Below the pieces are notes generated by a model. It searched no databases. It saw only the letters and a program-made list of their open reading frames with translations, and had not been told where the DNA came from. Of a stretch of DNA of 64,000 nucleotides, positions 1-10,634 are shown piece by piece. Position numbers and translations under genes: made by a program. This DNA is from an uncultured Verrucomicrobiota bacterium. Its GTDB lineage: Bacteria; Verrucomicrobiota; Verrucomicrobiia; Opitutales; Seribacteraceae. Within the stretch, counting starts at the first letter, position 1, and each line of letters begins with the position of its first letter. The DNA lies in the NCBI GenBank assembly GCA_902618175.1, contig CACMZN010000001.1, positions 59,055-123,054 on the forward strand, given 5' to 3'.

Positions 1-378
1 ATACGGACCAGTCTTATTAAACGCACCAGACAAAAAAACTACTCTCTCAGAGTGTTTCCTGATCACAATTTTTACGGACGGATTTCTGAAAATTAGTTTT
101 TCTTTATAAGAATCAATGATCTTTTTTTCAGCATCTTTTAAATTCAATCCACCCAACATAACTTCGCCGATGTAAACTAGATCAATATTCCCGATTGAAT
201 TGACAAAGCCTTCAGTAGTGCAATCAGGTTCACCGCGTACATGAACGGTAATTTCATCCCCACTTCGCAACTTATAACCTGTCGGATCACGAAGAACAGA
301 TGAATCAGTGTTAAAGCCAGTTTGAGCGTGGATTGAAGTCATCAAGGAAAAAAAGAAAAGAACAGTTGTCTTGTTCAT
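1..378 (-). CDS. Polysaccharide export (Wza-like) protein, N-terminal part, cut by window edge
   Basis: Reverse-strand ATG at 378 gives MNKTTVLFFFSLMTSIHAQTGFNTDSSVLRDPTGYKLRSGDEITVHVRGEPDCTTEGFVNSIGNIDLVYIGEVMLGGLNLKDAEKKI; signal peptide followed by a Poly_export-like GDEI..V.GEP pattern. Confidence 0.75.
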   Translation of the reverse strand, partial: MNKTTVLFFFSLMTSIHAQTGFNTDSSVLRDPTGYKLRSGDEITVHVRGEPDCTTEGFVNSIGNIDLVYIGEVMLGGLNLKDAEKKIIDSYKEKLIFRNPSVKIVIRKHSERVVFLSGAFNKTGPY

Positions 379-390
379 AACTCTAAGAAC

Positions 391-1641
391 CTAAAATGCT
401 CCTCTGATGCTACCAGAAAAGAGATGTCTGGCAAAATCATCTTGGTCTCGGTCAGTGTAGGAAAAATCGTAGGAAAACGTTGAGGAAAAAACTTCATTGA
501 ATGTTTTATTGATGGAAGCTCCAAAACCTATGAGTGAAGTGGAAGATGACTCACGTGCCTTTTGCGGGTCTTGTCTGGGATAAGTGTAGTCCATAATCGT
601 ATAATTAACATTGATCACACCACGGAGATCTTCAAGAAAACGATGATTTAAACCGGTTGAAAATCTTGTAGATAAAGAGGAGTAGCCTTGGGATGAAGGA
701 GAAAAACCACGACTTAAAACGTAGTTTGAGGAAGTTTTGGAGTTATGTTTCCAAAGCAGAGATATGTCACTTGATAATGATTTATCAGATGGATTCAGAT
801 CATTGTCGAAATCAACGACACTGTAACCTACGCCTAGTTTGCCATCAAGTTTTTGGGAAAGATCCCCGTTTGCTCCAATTGAAAAATTGTGACTTTTACT
901 GTCTATGAGATTGATGTCCGCATCCTTGCTTTTAGATCTTGAAAAAGTGTAATCAATATAGAAATCAAGCTTTTCGGAGAAAATATAAAAGGCTTGCGTA
1001 GAAATAGGTAAGGTTGAGTAATCTTGATGAACGCGTGTTGCTGTTGATCCAGACTGATATTTTCGTAAGTTGTAGTTGGTTCCAGTTCCGACTCCAAATT
1101 TTTCACTGTGATTATATCTTAGGTTAAAACCAGCGACGAAGTAAGTGTATGAGACCAAATCTTCGTCCAAGACACTTGCCCCGACCTTCTGACCCAAATC
1201 AAAAACAGCTTCGAATCTTATTTTAGCATTGTTCGATACTCTTTTTTGCTTAGAGAGTGTATCATCAAAGTCTATATTGAATGTTGTTATCGGAATTACG
1301 TAGCTTTTGTCTTTGTTTTTTAGATACTGAGCGATTTCGACGCCAGCAGAACCGCTCAATGCTATTAAGTTTACTTTTCTACTCAGATGCACTGCTGGAG
1401 AAAATTTAATAATGAAATCATCCGAACTTTCCAATTCGTCAGCACTTATTCCAGGTACTGGGTTTTCTATGGCACTTTGGAGCGATAGGTCTGACACGCC
1501 AAACACACGTGAATCATAAATAGCAGTTAAATCAGCGGAAACATCAATTGTTCCTAGAGGTGTTTCCCTAAGACCTTGAGCAGTTGATGAAAACAAAAGT
1601 ATGAACAACGATGTTAATTGGCTTGTACGGGAAAAGGGCAT
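391..1641 (-). CDS. Outer membrane beta-barrel protein next to the polysaccharide export gene
   Basis: Signal peptide, alternating hydrophobic/polar strands, C-terminal aromatic residue (GSIRGAF). Confidence 0.65.
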   Translation of the reverse strand: MPFSRTSQLTSLFILLFSSTAQGLRETPLGTIDVSADLTAIYDSRVFGVSDLSLQSAIENPVPGISADELESSDDFIIKFSPAVHLSRKVNLIALSGSAGVEIAQYLKNKDKSYVIPITTFNIDFDDTLSKQKRVSNNAKIRFEAVFDLGQKVGASVLDEDLVSYTYFVAGFNLRYNHSEKFGVGTGTNYNLRKYQSGSTATRVHQDYSTLPISTQAFYIFSEKLDFYIDYTFSRSKSKDADINLIDSKSHNFSIGANGDLSQKLDGKLGVGYSVVDFDNDLNPSDKSLSSDISLLWKHNSKTSSNYVLSRGFSPSSQGYSSLSTRFSTGLNHRFLEDLRGVINVNYTIMDYTYPRQDPQKARESSSTSLIGFGASINKTFNEVFSSTFSYDFSYTDRDQDDFARHLFSGSIRGAF

Positions 1642-1722
1642 GATAAAGCAGACTGCTTTATTGAATATTCAGGTGCAATTTTTGTCAAACTAATCATTAT
1701 AATATAAAACACCGCCTTCTAA

Positions 1723-3318
1723 TTGAATTTATTAGCCAAAGTCATAACAACCGCAATCTTCTCGATATGTTGGCTAAAAGCAGGATTAGCCTACGATTCC
1801 GTGTTGTGGACATTTTCCGTTTGCGTATGGATTTTGTTTATCAAACAATTGGTTTTTTCCAAAAAAGTAATAATACCCGGAAAAATCATATTGGCCTTGG
1901 TCTTTCCTTACTTAGTCATTTTTATCGCATCCGTATTCAACAATTCTCACAAGAAACTTTCTGAAAATGACTGGAATCAACTCAAGGTTGAAGATTATTT
2001 GTCAAAGGAATCAAATATTATCAGAGGAAAAAAAATTGTTGGTGAATTACAAAATATAAGAGAGTTATCAAGCAACAATTCGGAATTAGCTATCTCATTG
2101 TTCTACAATTTGAAAAGTAGTCATTTTGTTCAAAATGGACTAGACGCAGCTTACGAACTATTAGCCAAATACGAAAATTTGCTTGAACAGAATCATAACA
2201 ATTATATCCCTTGCTCAGTACTCGGTTTTAAGCATTACAAAGCTCATCACTTTAAATTTTTCACGATCTTTGCAATAGCATTTGTGATTTATAATTCCGT
2301 TCAAAGCAGACGAAACATTGAGTTGCTTCTCAAACTGATTACTCTCAACGTATCTTTGCTTGCTATAGTGGGAATAATTCAAAACATCAATTACACTCCC
2401 AGTGATACGAAGCCTGAAATCTTAGGTATTTGGAATGCACCTGAACCTAGATATTATTATTCCACTTTTACATACAAAAACCATTGGGCGTCACTTGCCC
2501 TGATGGCTTTTATCCTAAGTTTAGGGCTTTTGATGAGAACTTACCTGAAAAACCCCACAAACTTCATAAGAAATAAGCAAGTGCCGTTATTGTTCCTCAT
2601 CACAATTCCAATTGTGCTGAGCATTCCTCATTCTGGTTCAAGATCGGGATTCATTTTGATGACGTTTTTCCTTGCCCTTTTGATAATGACATCACTTTAT
2701 TTGTATAGAAAAAGATTCAAAATATCATTTCCAATCATATCGTTTGCTGCTGCTTTTGGATTTCTAACCATTTTCGGTTTTTCTATCAATCAGAACACAA
2801 CGAGCGAAATGACAGCCAATACATTTTCTCAAATCGAAGAAATTGCTGATGGTGAATATCCTATGAGGATTTTGTTGTGGAAGGACTTACTGCACCAAAT
2901 CCAATTAAAAACCTTCTGGGGATTTGGTAATCATTCCTATTCGACCATTAACCCCAAATATCAATCTGAAGAGGTAAGAAACATAAGAGAAGTTGTACTT
3001 GAAAACGCTCATAATCCTTTTATTCCCCTTGTTGCATTTGCTCATAATGATTGGTTGCAGCTGATAAGCGAGGAAGGCTTTGCGGGATTTTGCTTGATCG
3101 GATTGCCGAGCTTGCTAGTTGTAATCTCTCAACTCCTCTTCTCTAAACAGTTTCTGACAAAAATTTGCATGCTTTCTTGTCTCTCTTTTTTGGTCTATTG
3201 TTTCTTTGACTTTCCTACTCAAACACCAGCTTGCACACTCATTTTTGGTCTTATTTTAGGATTAGGCCTTAAAAATAGCCAATTGAATGATGCAAAACCT
3301 AAATTTAATGAAAATTAA
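1723..3318 (+). CDS. O-antigen ligase / polymerase-like multi-pass membrane protein (TTG start)
   Basis: Many TM segments; YYSTFTYKNHWASLALM, SGSRSGF and AHNDWLQLISEEGFAGF resemble the Wzy_C/O-antigen ligase pattern. Confidence 0.75.
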   Translation: MNLLAKVITTAIFSICWLKAGLAYDSVLWTFSVCVWILFIKQLVFSKKVIIPGKIILALVFPYLVIFIASVFNNSHKKLSENDWNQLKVEDYLSKESNIIRGKKIVGELQNIRELSSNNSELAISLFYNLKSSHFVQNGLDAAYELLAKYENLLEQNHNNYIPCSVLGFKHYKAHHFKFFTIFAIAFVIYNSVQSRRNIELLLKLITLNVSLLAIVGIIQNINYTPSDTKPEILGIWNAPEPRYYYSTFTYKNHWASLALMAFILSLGLLMRTYLKNPTNFIRNKQVPLLFLITIPIVLSIPHSGSRSGFILMTFFLALLIMTSLYLYRKRFKISFPIISFAAAFGFLTIFGFSINQNTTSEMTANTFSQIEEIADGEYPMRILLWKDLLHQIQLKTFWGFGNHSYSTINPKYQSEEVRNIREVVLENAHNPFIPLVAFAHNDWLQLISEEGFAGFCLIGLPSLLVVISQLLFSKQFLTKICMLSCLSFLVYCFFDFPTQTPACTLIFGLILGLGLKNSQLNDAKPKFNEN

Positions 3319-3353
3319 GTTGCGAGATTAATCAGTATGATCGAAGATTAGAT

Positions 3354-5711
3354 GTGTGTAATTTAAAAAATAATCTGGTATATTCTGCTTCTCTTGTTAT
3401 TGCATTGAACGCACAATCATTTGGAAACAACCTACAAAATACTTTAATTGAGAGTGCAATATTGTTAAACCTCAAATCTCTCAAAGAAGCATCCTCTAAA
3501 AAAACTGAAAGCAATCAAAGAAGATTTTCAACTACCTATGAGGCCTTGGATCCCTCAACTTCTGGTCAAAGCGATTTCGAATTTTTGATTGAAGATTTTA
3601 TCGGAAATATCGATATCCAGCCATCATACTCGAATAATCTCGATCCCCTAACTAAGAATCCTGACCAAAATGACAGGATTGACCTAGTGGGGGAAAACGA
3701 AAACAGCAATTTCATGAACATCCCTGGTATGGAATTAGAGCTTGCAGTACTTTTCGATTCAGAAACTGATCCAGTTCAAGCAATTGATCATGCGATTGAC
3801 TACATGACTCTTAACCAAGGTTCCCTCTCCTTGACAGACGATGCGTTGGCTGTCGGAATTAAAACGGTTTTTTCAGCCTATTTTGCTACATTCAGTAGTG
3901 ACCTTGATGACACAACGGACGATGAGCTTGTGGCTCAAGAAAATGCCATTGAATCCGGCATTAAAGAAATTCCAAGAATTGCAATGGAAAACTTTTTGCA
4001 AAGGGAAAATACTGACTTTACCAAGTGGGGATGGATTTTGTCCAAAGCTTTAATGGAAACCTTGATCGAAAAAAGTTTGGATACAACTGAAAATCTCGAA
4101 TTGCTCTCCAATTCCTTTACGAATTCTGCCCTTTCGATCATGGAATCCTTCCCGGATGATGATCAATTTGATCTTCTTGCGACCAACTTTGATCTCGGTG
4201 TAGTCTCGCCGGAGGATCCCGAATATGACGATAAAATGAAATTTGATTCCTCGGATGAATTTCCGAAGTTTGATCCTGAAAAAACTCGTGTTTTCGAAAA
4301 TATATCGAAGGGTTTGACTGATGGTTTTTTCAAACATCCCAACTTTTCCGAATTGGTTTCCGACAATGAAGATGTGGAAAGTGGTTTGAATTTGTCGGAC
4401 TACTTTTCCATGGAGTTAGGTGATGACGATAACCCCATGCATGCAATCGCTAAAGGAGCCATTTCGGGAGTAACGGATTATTTTGTGGAGACACCTGGTG
4501 ACAATAGTGCTTTTCTTTTTGAGGTGAATAAGGCAGTTTCATTCGGACTTACGGCAGGTGTCATATCTTCAACCAATGGAATTCAGAATTACATTGAGCA
4601 AGGTTTACCACAATTGGCTACTGAAAAAATATCTCAATTAATCGCCTACGAGTCAATTGAACAGACTTTGAACAGCATGGAGAATACCGAAGCGGCTGAA
4701 ACCTATTCTGATTCTGCGAAGAACATTCTTACGAAAATCGCTGAATCCGCTGCGTATGGATCGGCAAGAGGATCTCAAGTCGCTTCTATTTTGGGTAATA
4801 TTTGGGACCATTTGGATACTTTCGAAGAATATAAAAGACAGGAAATTGCCAAGGCTGTCTCCAAAGGCAGTACCAAGGGAGCCGTTTCGGCAGCTAATGA
4901 AAGTTCACCAGATGATCTCTCTGGCATTGAAACTAATACTGATCTTCAAGATGAATATGACGAGAGTCTGGAAAACATACTGAATGTAAGCCAGTCTGCC
5001 GCAATGGGATCGCTTTTCGGAAATACAGCCATGGCCGTTTATTTTCCTGTTGAAGACATCCAATCCATCATAAATCTGTCGGCTCAAGGCGCTACCGGCG
5101 GTGCGATTAGTTCCAGCAACATACCTGAAAAACTACCCAATGTGACCGAAAACGTAGAGGTTGACATTGTGAGAGCTTCTTCTCAAGGTGCAGCCATGGG
5201 AGCTATCTTTGCGACTAACTCCCTTCTCGAGGCAAGACCTGATTTGGTCAGGAGTGATGAAGTCACCTTAAGCACAATTGAAGCAGTTACTTACGGAGCC
5301 ACCTATGGATCCATCGAAACAGGGATTGGAGAGATGGTTGGAGAAGAAGCGTTGATTTTAAAGCAGGCATCCATGCAAGGTGTTACGGAAGGTTCCAAGA
5401 TCGGTATAAATCTTGCCCTTGGCAAAGGAGTCGAGGATGATCTGATGAATGAGGCTGATACGCTGAAGTCCATTGCCAACATACAGACCGCAATCACTAC
5501 CACTAACGACCAGGCGGCAAAAAATGCCAACAGTTCCGTTGCAACCAAAACCATACGAACCAGTTCGAACGATATGCTGTTGTTGATGAGAAAATTCAAC
5601 ATCAACCCAAGATTCACCAATCCCACTAAGATTTTCAAAGGAACGGTAACGAAACAATTTGGTGAAGACTTCCCAGTGGATTCCAATGTCTCCTATGCAT
5701 CTCCCATTTAA
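3354..5711 (+). CDS. Large exported protein with degenerate A-x-x-x-G-x-x-x-G repeats, function unknown
   Basis: 785-aa ORF, putative signal sequence (NLVYSASLVIALNAQS), repeats visible by eye. Confidence 0.7.
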   Translation: MCNLKNNLVYSASLVIALNAQSFGNNLQNTLIESAILLNLKSLKEASSKKTESNQRRFSTTYEALDPSTSGQSDFEFLIEDFIGNIDIQPSYSNNLDPLTKNPDQNDRIDLVGENENSNFMNIPGMELELAVLFDSETDPVQAIDHAIDYMTLNQGSLSLTDDALAVGIKTVFSAYFATFSSDLDDTTDDELVAQENAIESGIKEIPRIAMENFLQRENTDFTKWGWILSKALMETLIEKSLDTTENLELLSNSFTNSALSIMESFPDDDQFDLLATNFDLGVVSPEDPEYDDKMKFDSSDEFPKFDPEKTRVFENISKGLTDGFFKHPNFSELVSDNEDVESGLNLSDYFSMELGDDDNPMHAIAKGAISGVTDYFVETPGDNSAFLFEVNKAVSFGLTAGVISSTNGIQNYIEQGLPQLATEKISQLIAYESIEQTLNSMENTEAAETYSDSAKNILTKIAESAAYGSARGSQVASILGNIWDHLDTFEEYKRQEIAKAVSKGSTKGAVSAANESSPDDLSGIETNTDLQDEYDESLENILNVSQSAAMGSLFGNTAMAVYFPVEDIQSIINLSAQGATGGAISSSNIPEKLPNVTENVEVDIVRASSQGAAMGAIFATNSLLEARPDLVRSDEVTLSTIEAVTYGATYGSIETGIGEMVGEEALILKQASMQGVTEGSKIGINLALGKGVEDDLMNEADTLKSIANIQTAITTTNDQAAKNANSSVATKTIRTSSNDMLLLMRKFNINPRFTNPTKIFKGTVTKQFGEDFPVDSNVSYASPI

Positions 5712-5813
5712 TTTTCCAAATATAAGCTCAAACGCTTAAGATTTCCTATATTCTTAATACTGGTTTTCTTACCTTCCTAATGTAAAAGACTATTTGGTTA
5801 AAAACCTTTGCAT

Positions 5814-7319
5814 ATGAAAGAATGTAAGAACGAAATTGGATTGATTGGTCTGGCAGTGATGGGACAAAACCTCGCGCTCAATATCGCAGACCATGGATTC
5901 AAAATTGCAGTATACAATAGAACATATTCGAAAACCTCGAATTTTCTCCGTGAAAACAAATCCGTTTCATCGTTGTTTGGGTTTAAACAACTTAAGGAAT
6001 TCGTTGCATCAATTTTGAAACCCAGGAAGATTATTATTATGGTGCAAGCCGGTCATGCAACAGATGCTGTGATTGACTCACTGATCCCCCTGTTAGAGGA
6101 AGGGGATGTTATAATTGACGGTGGCAATGCAAAATGGGGCGATACCATAAGAAGAGAAAAGAATCTCAGAGAAAAGTCCATTTTCTTTATCGGTTCTGGA
6201 GTTAGTGGGGGAGAAGAAGGTGCTCGATATGGACCTTCTCTCATGCCTGGAGGCAGTCCTGAAGCATGGAATCGAATCAAGCATATTTGGTTGGCCATCG
6301 CTGCAAAAGTAGATCCGAAATCGGGAAAACCAATACTTGGAGCCAAACCGGGGAAACCCGTTAAAGGAGGTGTTCCATGTACAGATTACATTGGCTTGGA
6401 CGGTTCCGGACATTATGTGAAAATGGTGCACAACGGAATTGAATACGGTGATATGCAAATGATTTGCGAGGCGTTTCACATTTTAAAGATTTTGGGAGGC
6501 ATGAGTGCAAGTGAGATTGGTGATGTATTTAAAATATGGAATGAGGGACTCCTCGATTCTTTTTTGGTAGAAATAACTGCTGATATTCTGGCTCAACGAG
6601 ATAATCGAACCGGAAATCCCTTCATCGAAGTGGTCTTGGACGCGGCAGGTCAAAAAGGGACTGGAAAATGGACTTCAGTCAACGCTTTGGATATGGGGGT
6701 GCCAGCTCCAACTATCGCCGAGGCTGTCTTTGCAAGATGCATGAGTGCGGTCAAGGAAGAGAGGACTTATGCTTCCCAATTCCTTCCTAAAGCTTATGCA
6801 TCTGTCTTCAATGGAAATCGTCAAGAATTGATTGATGGAGTCAGAGATGCCCTTTATTGTTCGAAGATTTGTTCCTATGCTCAAGGTTTTCAATTAATGA
6901 GAGAAGCAGAGAAGGAGTATTCATGGAAGTTGAATTTTGGAAGAATTGCGCAGATTTGGAGAGGGGGATGCATAATCAGGGCGGCATTTCTACAAAAGAT
7001 AACGGAGGCCTTTGAAAGAAATCCCAGTTTGCCGAATTTGCTTACTGACGAATACTTCAAGAATTGCATCGACAACTATCAAGACAAATGGAGAGAAATA
7101 GTTTGCACTGCCATTAAATCAGGAATCCCCTGCCCTACTTTCTCTTCAGCGGTGAGTTATTACGATGGTTACCGTAGCCCTTGGTTGCCCCAAAACCTTC
7201 TCCAAGCTCAAAGAGATTACTTTGGAGCTCATACCTATGAGAGAGTAGATGAACCTAGGGGAAGATACTACCACCTAGACTGGCCAAATCCATTTCGTCC
7301 AGAGTTGCAGGTTAATTGA
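5814..7319 (+). CDS. gnd: 6-phosphogluconate dehydrogenase, decarboxylating
   Basis: [67 protein letters not shown] track start 5808 is TTG, ATG at 5814 preferred. Confidence 0.95.
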   Translation: MKECKNEIGLIGLAVMGQNLALNIADHGFKIAVYNRTYSKTSNFLRENKSVSSLFGFKQLKEFVASILKPRKIIIMVQAGHATDAVIDSLIPLLEEGDVIIDGGNAKWGDTIRREKNLREKSIFFIGSGVSGGEEGARYGPSLMPGGSPEAWNRIKHIWLAIAAKVDPKSGKPILGAKPGKPVKGGVPCTDYIGLDGSGHYVKMVHNGIEYGDMQMICEAFHILKILGGMSASEIGDVFKIWNEGLLDSFLVEITADILAQRDNRTGNPFIEVVLDAAGQKGTGKWTSVNALDMGVPAPTIAEAVFARCMSAVKEERTYASQFLPKAYASVFNGNRQELIDGVRDALYCSKICSYAQGFQLMREAEKEYSWKLNFGRIAQIWRGGCIIRAAFLQKITEAFERNPSLPNLLTDEYFKNCIDNYQDKWREIVCTAIKSGIPCPTFSSAVSYYDGYRSPWLPQNLLQAQRDYFGAHTYERVDEPRGRYYHLDWPNPFRPELQVN

Positions 7320-7327
7320 GATTCCTG

Positions 7328-7921
7328 CTATTTTAGCAATATATTTTCTTCCAATATCATTCTAATCGCAAGATAATCACTTTGTCGATCACTGGAAGTA
7401 ATGACGAAATCGAAATTGTCTGCGTAAGATAGTTCTATTGTCGCCGTTTGGATTCTTTTGTCAATGTCTTCCAAAGTATCCGTCCCTCTGCTCAACAGCC
7501 TTTCCTTTAGTGCATCCAGTGTCTTTGGAATTATGAAAACTGAAACTAATTTAAAATTGGAATGTTGATCCCCATCAAATAAATCTTTTATAGACCTGGC
7601 TCCACCTACATCAATATTCAGTAATACAACCTTGGATACATCGAGCAAGTCTAGGACACTTTTCTTCAGTACTCCATACTGCTTTCCGTGAATCGTTTCG
7701 TTTTCAATAAAATCACCTGATAATTTTCTTCTTTCGAATTCGTCGGTTTTAAGGAAGTGATAGTCTTGTCCGTTAACTTCTCCAGAACGAGGTTTTCTTG
7801 TAGTTGCGGTTACTACTCTGTTAAGCAGATTTGGATACTCACTAAGCAATCGATCGCATATCGTAGTCTTGCCAACGCCAGCAGGTCCGGAAATCAAGAA
7901 TAAGAAGGTTTCCAAATCCAA
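7328..7921 (-). CDS. gmk: Guanylate kinase; TTG start proposed at 7921 instead of 8026
   Basis: FLISGPAGVGKTTICDRLL, TTRKPRSGEVNGQDYHF; proposed TTG follows a GAGG motif and the stop of the upstream gene. Confidence 0.88.
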   Translation of the reverse strand: MDLETFLFLISGPAGVGKTTICDRLLSEYPNLLNRVVTATTRKPRSGEVNGQDYHFLKTDEFERRKLSGDFIENETIHGKQYGVLKKSVLDLLDVSKVVLLNIDVGGARSIKDLFDGDQHSNFKLVSVFIIPKTLDALKERLLSRGTDTLEDIDKRIQTATIELSYADNFDFVITSSDRQSDYLAIRMILEENILLK

Positions 7922-7932
7922 AGATTCCTCGT

Positions 7933-8472
7933 TCAATAACTCAAGGCGGTTATTGTCATCAACACTCCATTGAGGATCAAAAGCAATCCAAGATTTCGTG
8001 ATCTTGTCCGCTTGGAAAGTACCCATTTCATAAAATCTCTCATCTTAAATGGCCAGGCTCCAAAATAAAGAGCTCCAATCACTAAAGCGTAAACTATCGC
8101 AACCAGATACAATCGAGATGCGGGTTCTTGCAAAAATGCCAAATCCAATGCTTCTCTTGAATAAAATAAAATCAAAATTGACAAGCCCCTCACAGCAAGA
8201 AAATCACTGACGAAGAAACAAGAACCGATCGCAATACCTATGGAAAGAATGCCAATCAAGACCTTGTACTCTCCAAAATCGGCTTCACTTAGTTGGCTGA
8301 CGTGCCTGTACAAAAACCAAAAGACACTTAGCGAAATGAAAAGATGAGCTAATTTTCTGGATCTCGGAAATTCAGCCAAAAAACTCCTTAGCGGAGTCTT
8401 GTCCGCAAAAAACAAACCGCCTGCCAAACAAAACAAAAAGGAAGTCAGTATGGTGATGCCAAAAAGCTCCAT
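7933..8472 (-). CDS. Multi-pass membrane protein, unknown function
   Basis: 179-aa ORF with several TM helices, ATG start, directly upstream of gmk. Confidence 0.6.
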   Translation of the reverse strand: MELFGITILTSFLFCLAGGLFFADKTPLRSFLAEFPRSRKLAHLFISLSVFWFLYRHVSQLSEADFGEYKVLIGILSIGIAIGSCFFVSDFLAVRGLSILILFYSREALDLAFLQEPASRLYLVAIVYALVIGALYFGAWPFKMRDFMKWVLSKRTRSRNLGLLLILNGVLMTITALSY

Positions 8473-8501
8473 AGTTTCACAAAAATATGGTTAATCATAG
8501 A

Positions 8502-9842
8502 TTATGTAATTCTCGCTCTCAAAGTCGAGGCTTCCACTTGTTCAATCTCTACTTCAACCAATCTTCCAATCAGACTTTTTTCTCCTCTAAAGAGCACTTT
8601 GCGAAAACACTTGGTCTTACCAAGCAAATCTCCCCTACCCTTCCGAGCTTCGGACTCGACTAAAATTTCCATCTTGCTCCCCAGCAGCCTCTTGTTTGAT
8701 TGGAAAGATTGCCTTTCAAGGACAGATAAAAGCTCCTGATTCCTTGCTTCCTTGATATGATTGGGAACTTGATCGGGTAATTTTGCTGCGGGAGTTTCAC
8801 CTCTTTGACTATATTTGAAAATAAATGCCATTTCAAAACCTGCACTTTGGAAAGCTGATTTCGTCAATTGGAAGTCCTCTTCCGTTTCATTCGGATAACC
8901 TACAATAACATCTGTACTAAGTCTCATATTCGGCATGGTTGATCTTAAGTTCGATACAAGAGTCAAAAACTTCTCGACTGAATATGGACGTTTCATCGAC
9001 TTTAGAATCTTGTTGGAACCGCTTTGCATGGGCAAGTGAGCATATTCTCCAAGCTTGGGCAGTCGTGCAAACGCCTCAATCAAATCCTTTCCAAAGGAAG
9101 TTGGATGAGGCGAAGTGAAGCGGATTCGTTCAATTCCCTCTATTTCATGAATCGATTCCAGCAGTTGAACGAATGCAGTTTTGCCTTTAACTTTTGGAAT
9201 TAGCCGACGTCCATATGCATTTACGATTTGCCCAAGTAAAGTAACCTCTTTTGTTCCAGCCTCAGCCAGTCTAGAGACTTCACTCACGATTTCATTTATT
9301 GGTCGATATCTTTCCTTTCCACGCGTCTTGGGAACAATGCAAAACGAGCAATTCATGTTACAACCCTGCATTATTGAAACAAACGCTGAAACTTTTATAT
9401 TTGATCTGTTGAGATGATCCTTGATTCTGTTTTGAGAGCCTAGTTCCTCATTCAAAGATACAACTTTTCGCGAGCCGAGCTCTACTGAATTCGTCAATTG
9501 ATCCAAATAGTCAGGAATTCGATGAAATTTCTGCGTCCCTACAACTAAATCCAACTTGGGCAATTCATTTAGGAGTCCAGAACCCAAGTTCTGGGCCATG
9601 CATCCCATTACGCCTAGGATGAAAGGTTTGTCTGCTCTGTTTGCGGACAGGAGGTGACCTGCCTTGCCAATTGCCTTCTGCTCCGCTTGCTCACGAACGC
9701 TGCAAGTGTTTAAAAGAACTATGTCCGCATCAGCTTCTTTGGTGACAATCTCATATCCTCTGCTGAGTAACTTGGCAGCCACGTCTTCAGAGTCTCTTTC
9801 ATTCATTTGACAACCATAAGTCTTGATGAAAACCCGATTCAT
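8502..9842 (-). CDS. miaB: tRNA-2-methylthio-N6-dimethylallyladenosine synthase
   Basis: FIKTYGCQMNERDSE, MQGCNMNCSFCIVPKTRG radical SAM CxxxCxxC, TRAM-like C-terminus. Confidence 0.95.
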   Translation of the reverse strand: MNRVFIKTYGCQMNERDSEDVAAKLLSRGYEIVTKEADADIVLLNTCSVREQAEQKAIGKAGHLLSANRADKPFILGVMGCMAQNLGSGLLNELPKLDLVVGTQKFHRIPDYLDQLTNSVELGSRKVVSLNEELGSQNRIKDHLNRSNIKVSAFVSIMQGCNMNCSFCIVPKTRGKERYRPINEIVSEVSRLAEAGTKEVTLLGQIVNAYGRRLIPKVKGKTAFVQLLESIHEIEGIERIRFTSPHPTSFGKDLIEAFARLPKLGEYAHLPMQSGSNKILKSMKRPYSVEKFLTLVSNLRSTMPNMRLSTDVIVGYPNETEEDFQLTKSAFQSAGFEMAFIFKYSQRGETPAAKLPDQVPNHIKEARNQELLSVLERQSFQSNKRLLGSKMEILVESEARKGRGDLLGKTKCFRKVLFRGEKSLIGRLVEVEIEQVEASTLRARIT

Positions 9843-9876
9843 GAACTTCGTTAGATTACTGGTGTTTTCAAGTGGG

Positions 9877-10521
9877 TCAACAGTGAAGCAAGTTCATCAA
9901 AACCTTCAAATTCGCCACTCTAACCGAATGACTGTTGCGAAGAGCATACTCTGAGTTGTGACCGTTTGTAACCAGAGCTCCATTGATTGAAAGTTCTCTG
10001 ACAATCTCATCATCAAGCATGGTATCACCAACCATGAGAATCTGGTCCTTAGTGCAATTGATTTTGGAAAAATGTTCCTTAGACAATCCAACCTTGCCTT
10101 TTGCATGAAAGTTGTCGACTCCGCTTATCAATGACATGAAGGAATTAAGTTCAAATTGCCCGATATATTTGGTCAAGTCCTGATGGTGACTTGCAGAAAG
10201 AACGGATTGCTCAATTCCTTCTTTTTGGAAATGACTCAAAACCTCAATGCAATTTGGCTGCAGATTCAGATTCCTACTTTTATTTTTGTAATTTTCAATG
10301 AATGATTTCGCAACCTCTTGGTATTCATCTCCGGAGACTGGTAATCCCAACTTATTGTAGTAATTGCTTACGGGAAATGAAAAATGATCACGATAAAATT
10401 CAATATTAACCATCTTCAGATTTCTGGATTTGAGAATTTCATTTATGCATTGCACGCAGAGTTCCGCATCATCTAGAAGCGTCCCGTTCCAATCCCATAT
10501 AATGTGTCTTATTTCATTCAT
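9877..10521 (-). CDS. HAD-family hydrolase, phosphoglycolate phosphatase-like
   Basis: IIWDWNGTLLDDAELC and MVGDTMLDDEI HAD motifs. Confidence 0.85.
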   Translation of the reverse strand: MNEIRHIIWDWNGTLLDDAELCVQCINEILKSRNLKMVNIEFYRDHFSFPVSNYYNKLGLPVSGDEYQEVAKSFIENYKNKSRNLNLQPNCIEVLSHFQKEGIEQSVLSASHHQDLTKYIGQFELNSFMSLISGVDNFHAKGKVGLSKEHFSKINCTKDQILMVGDTMLDDEIVRELSINGALVTNGHNSEYALRNSHSVRVANLKVLMNLLHC

Positions 10522-10634
10522 AAACTTTTAACCAGTCAGCAATTGATGAATAGGTTATTACAAATAAGTATAACGGCATGAAATCATGCTTGATTAGACA
10601 TTGATAGATTGCAAAATATACTGAATCAATTCTT

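Noticed and set aside
5303-5686. Antisense ORFs of 127 and 99 aa within the repeat protein gene
   Set aside because: Shadow ORFs of a repetitive gene, no start context or domain support.
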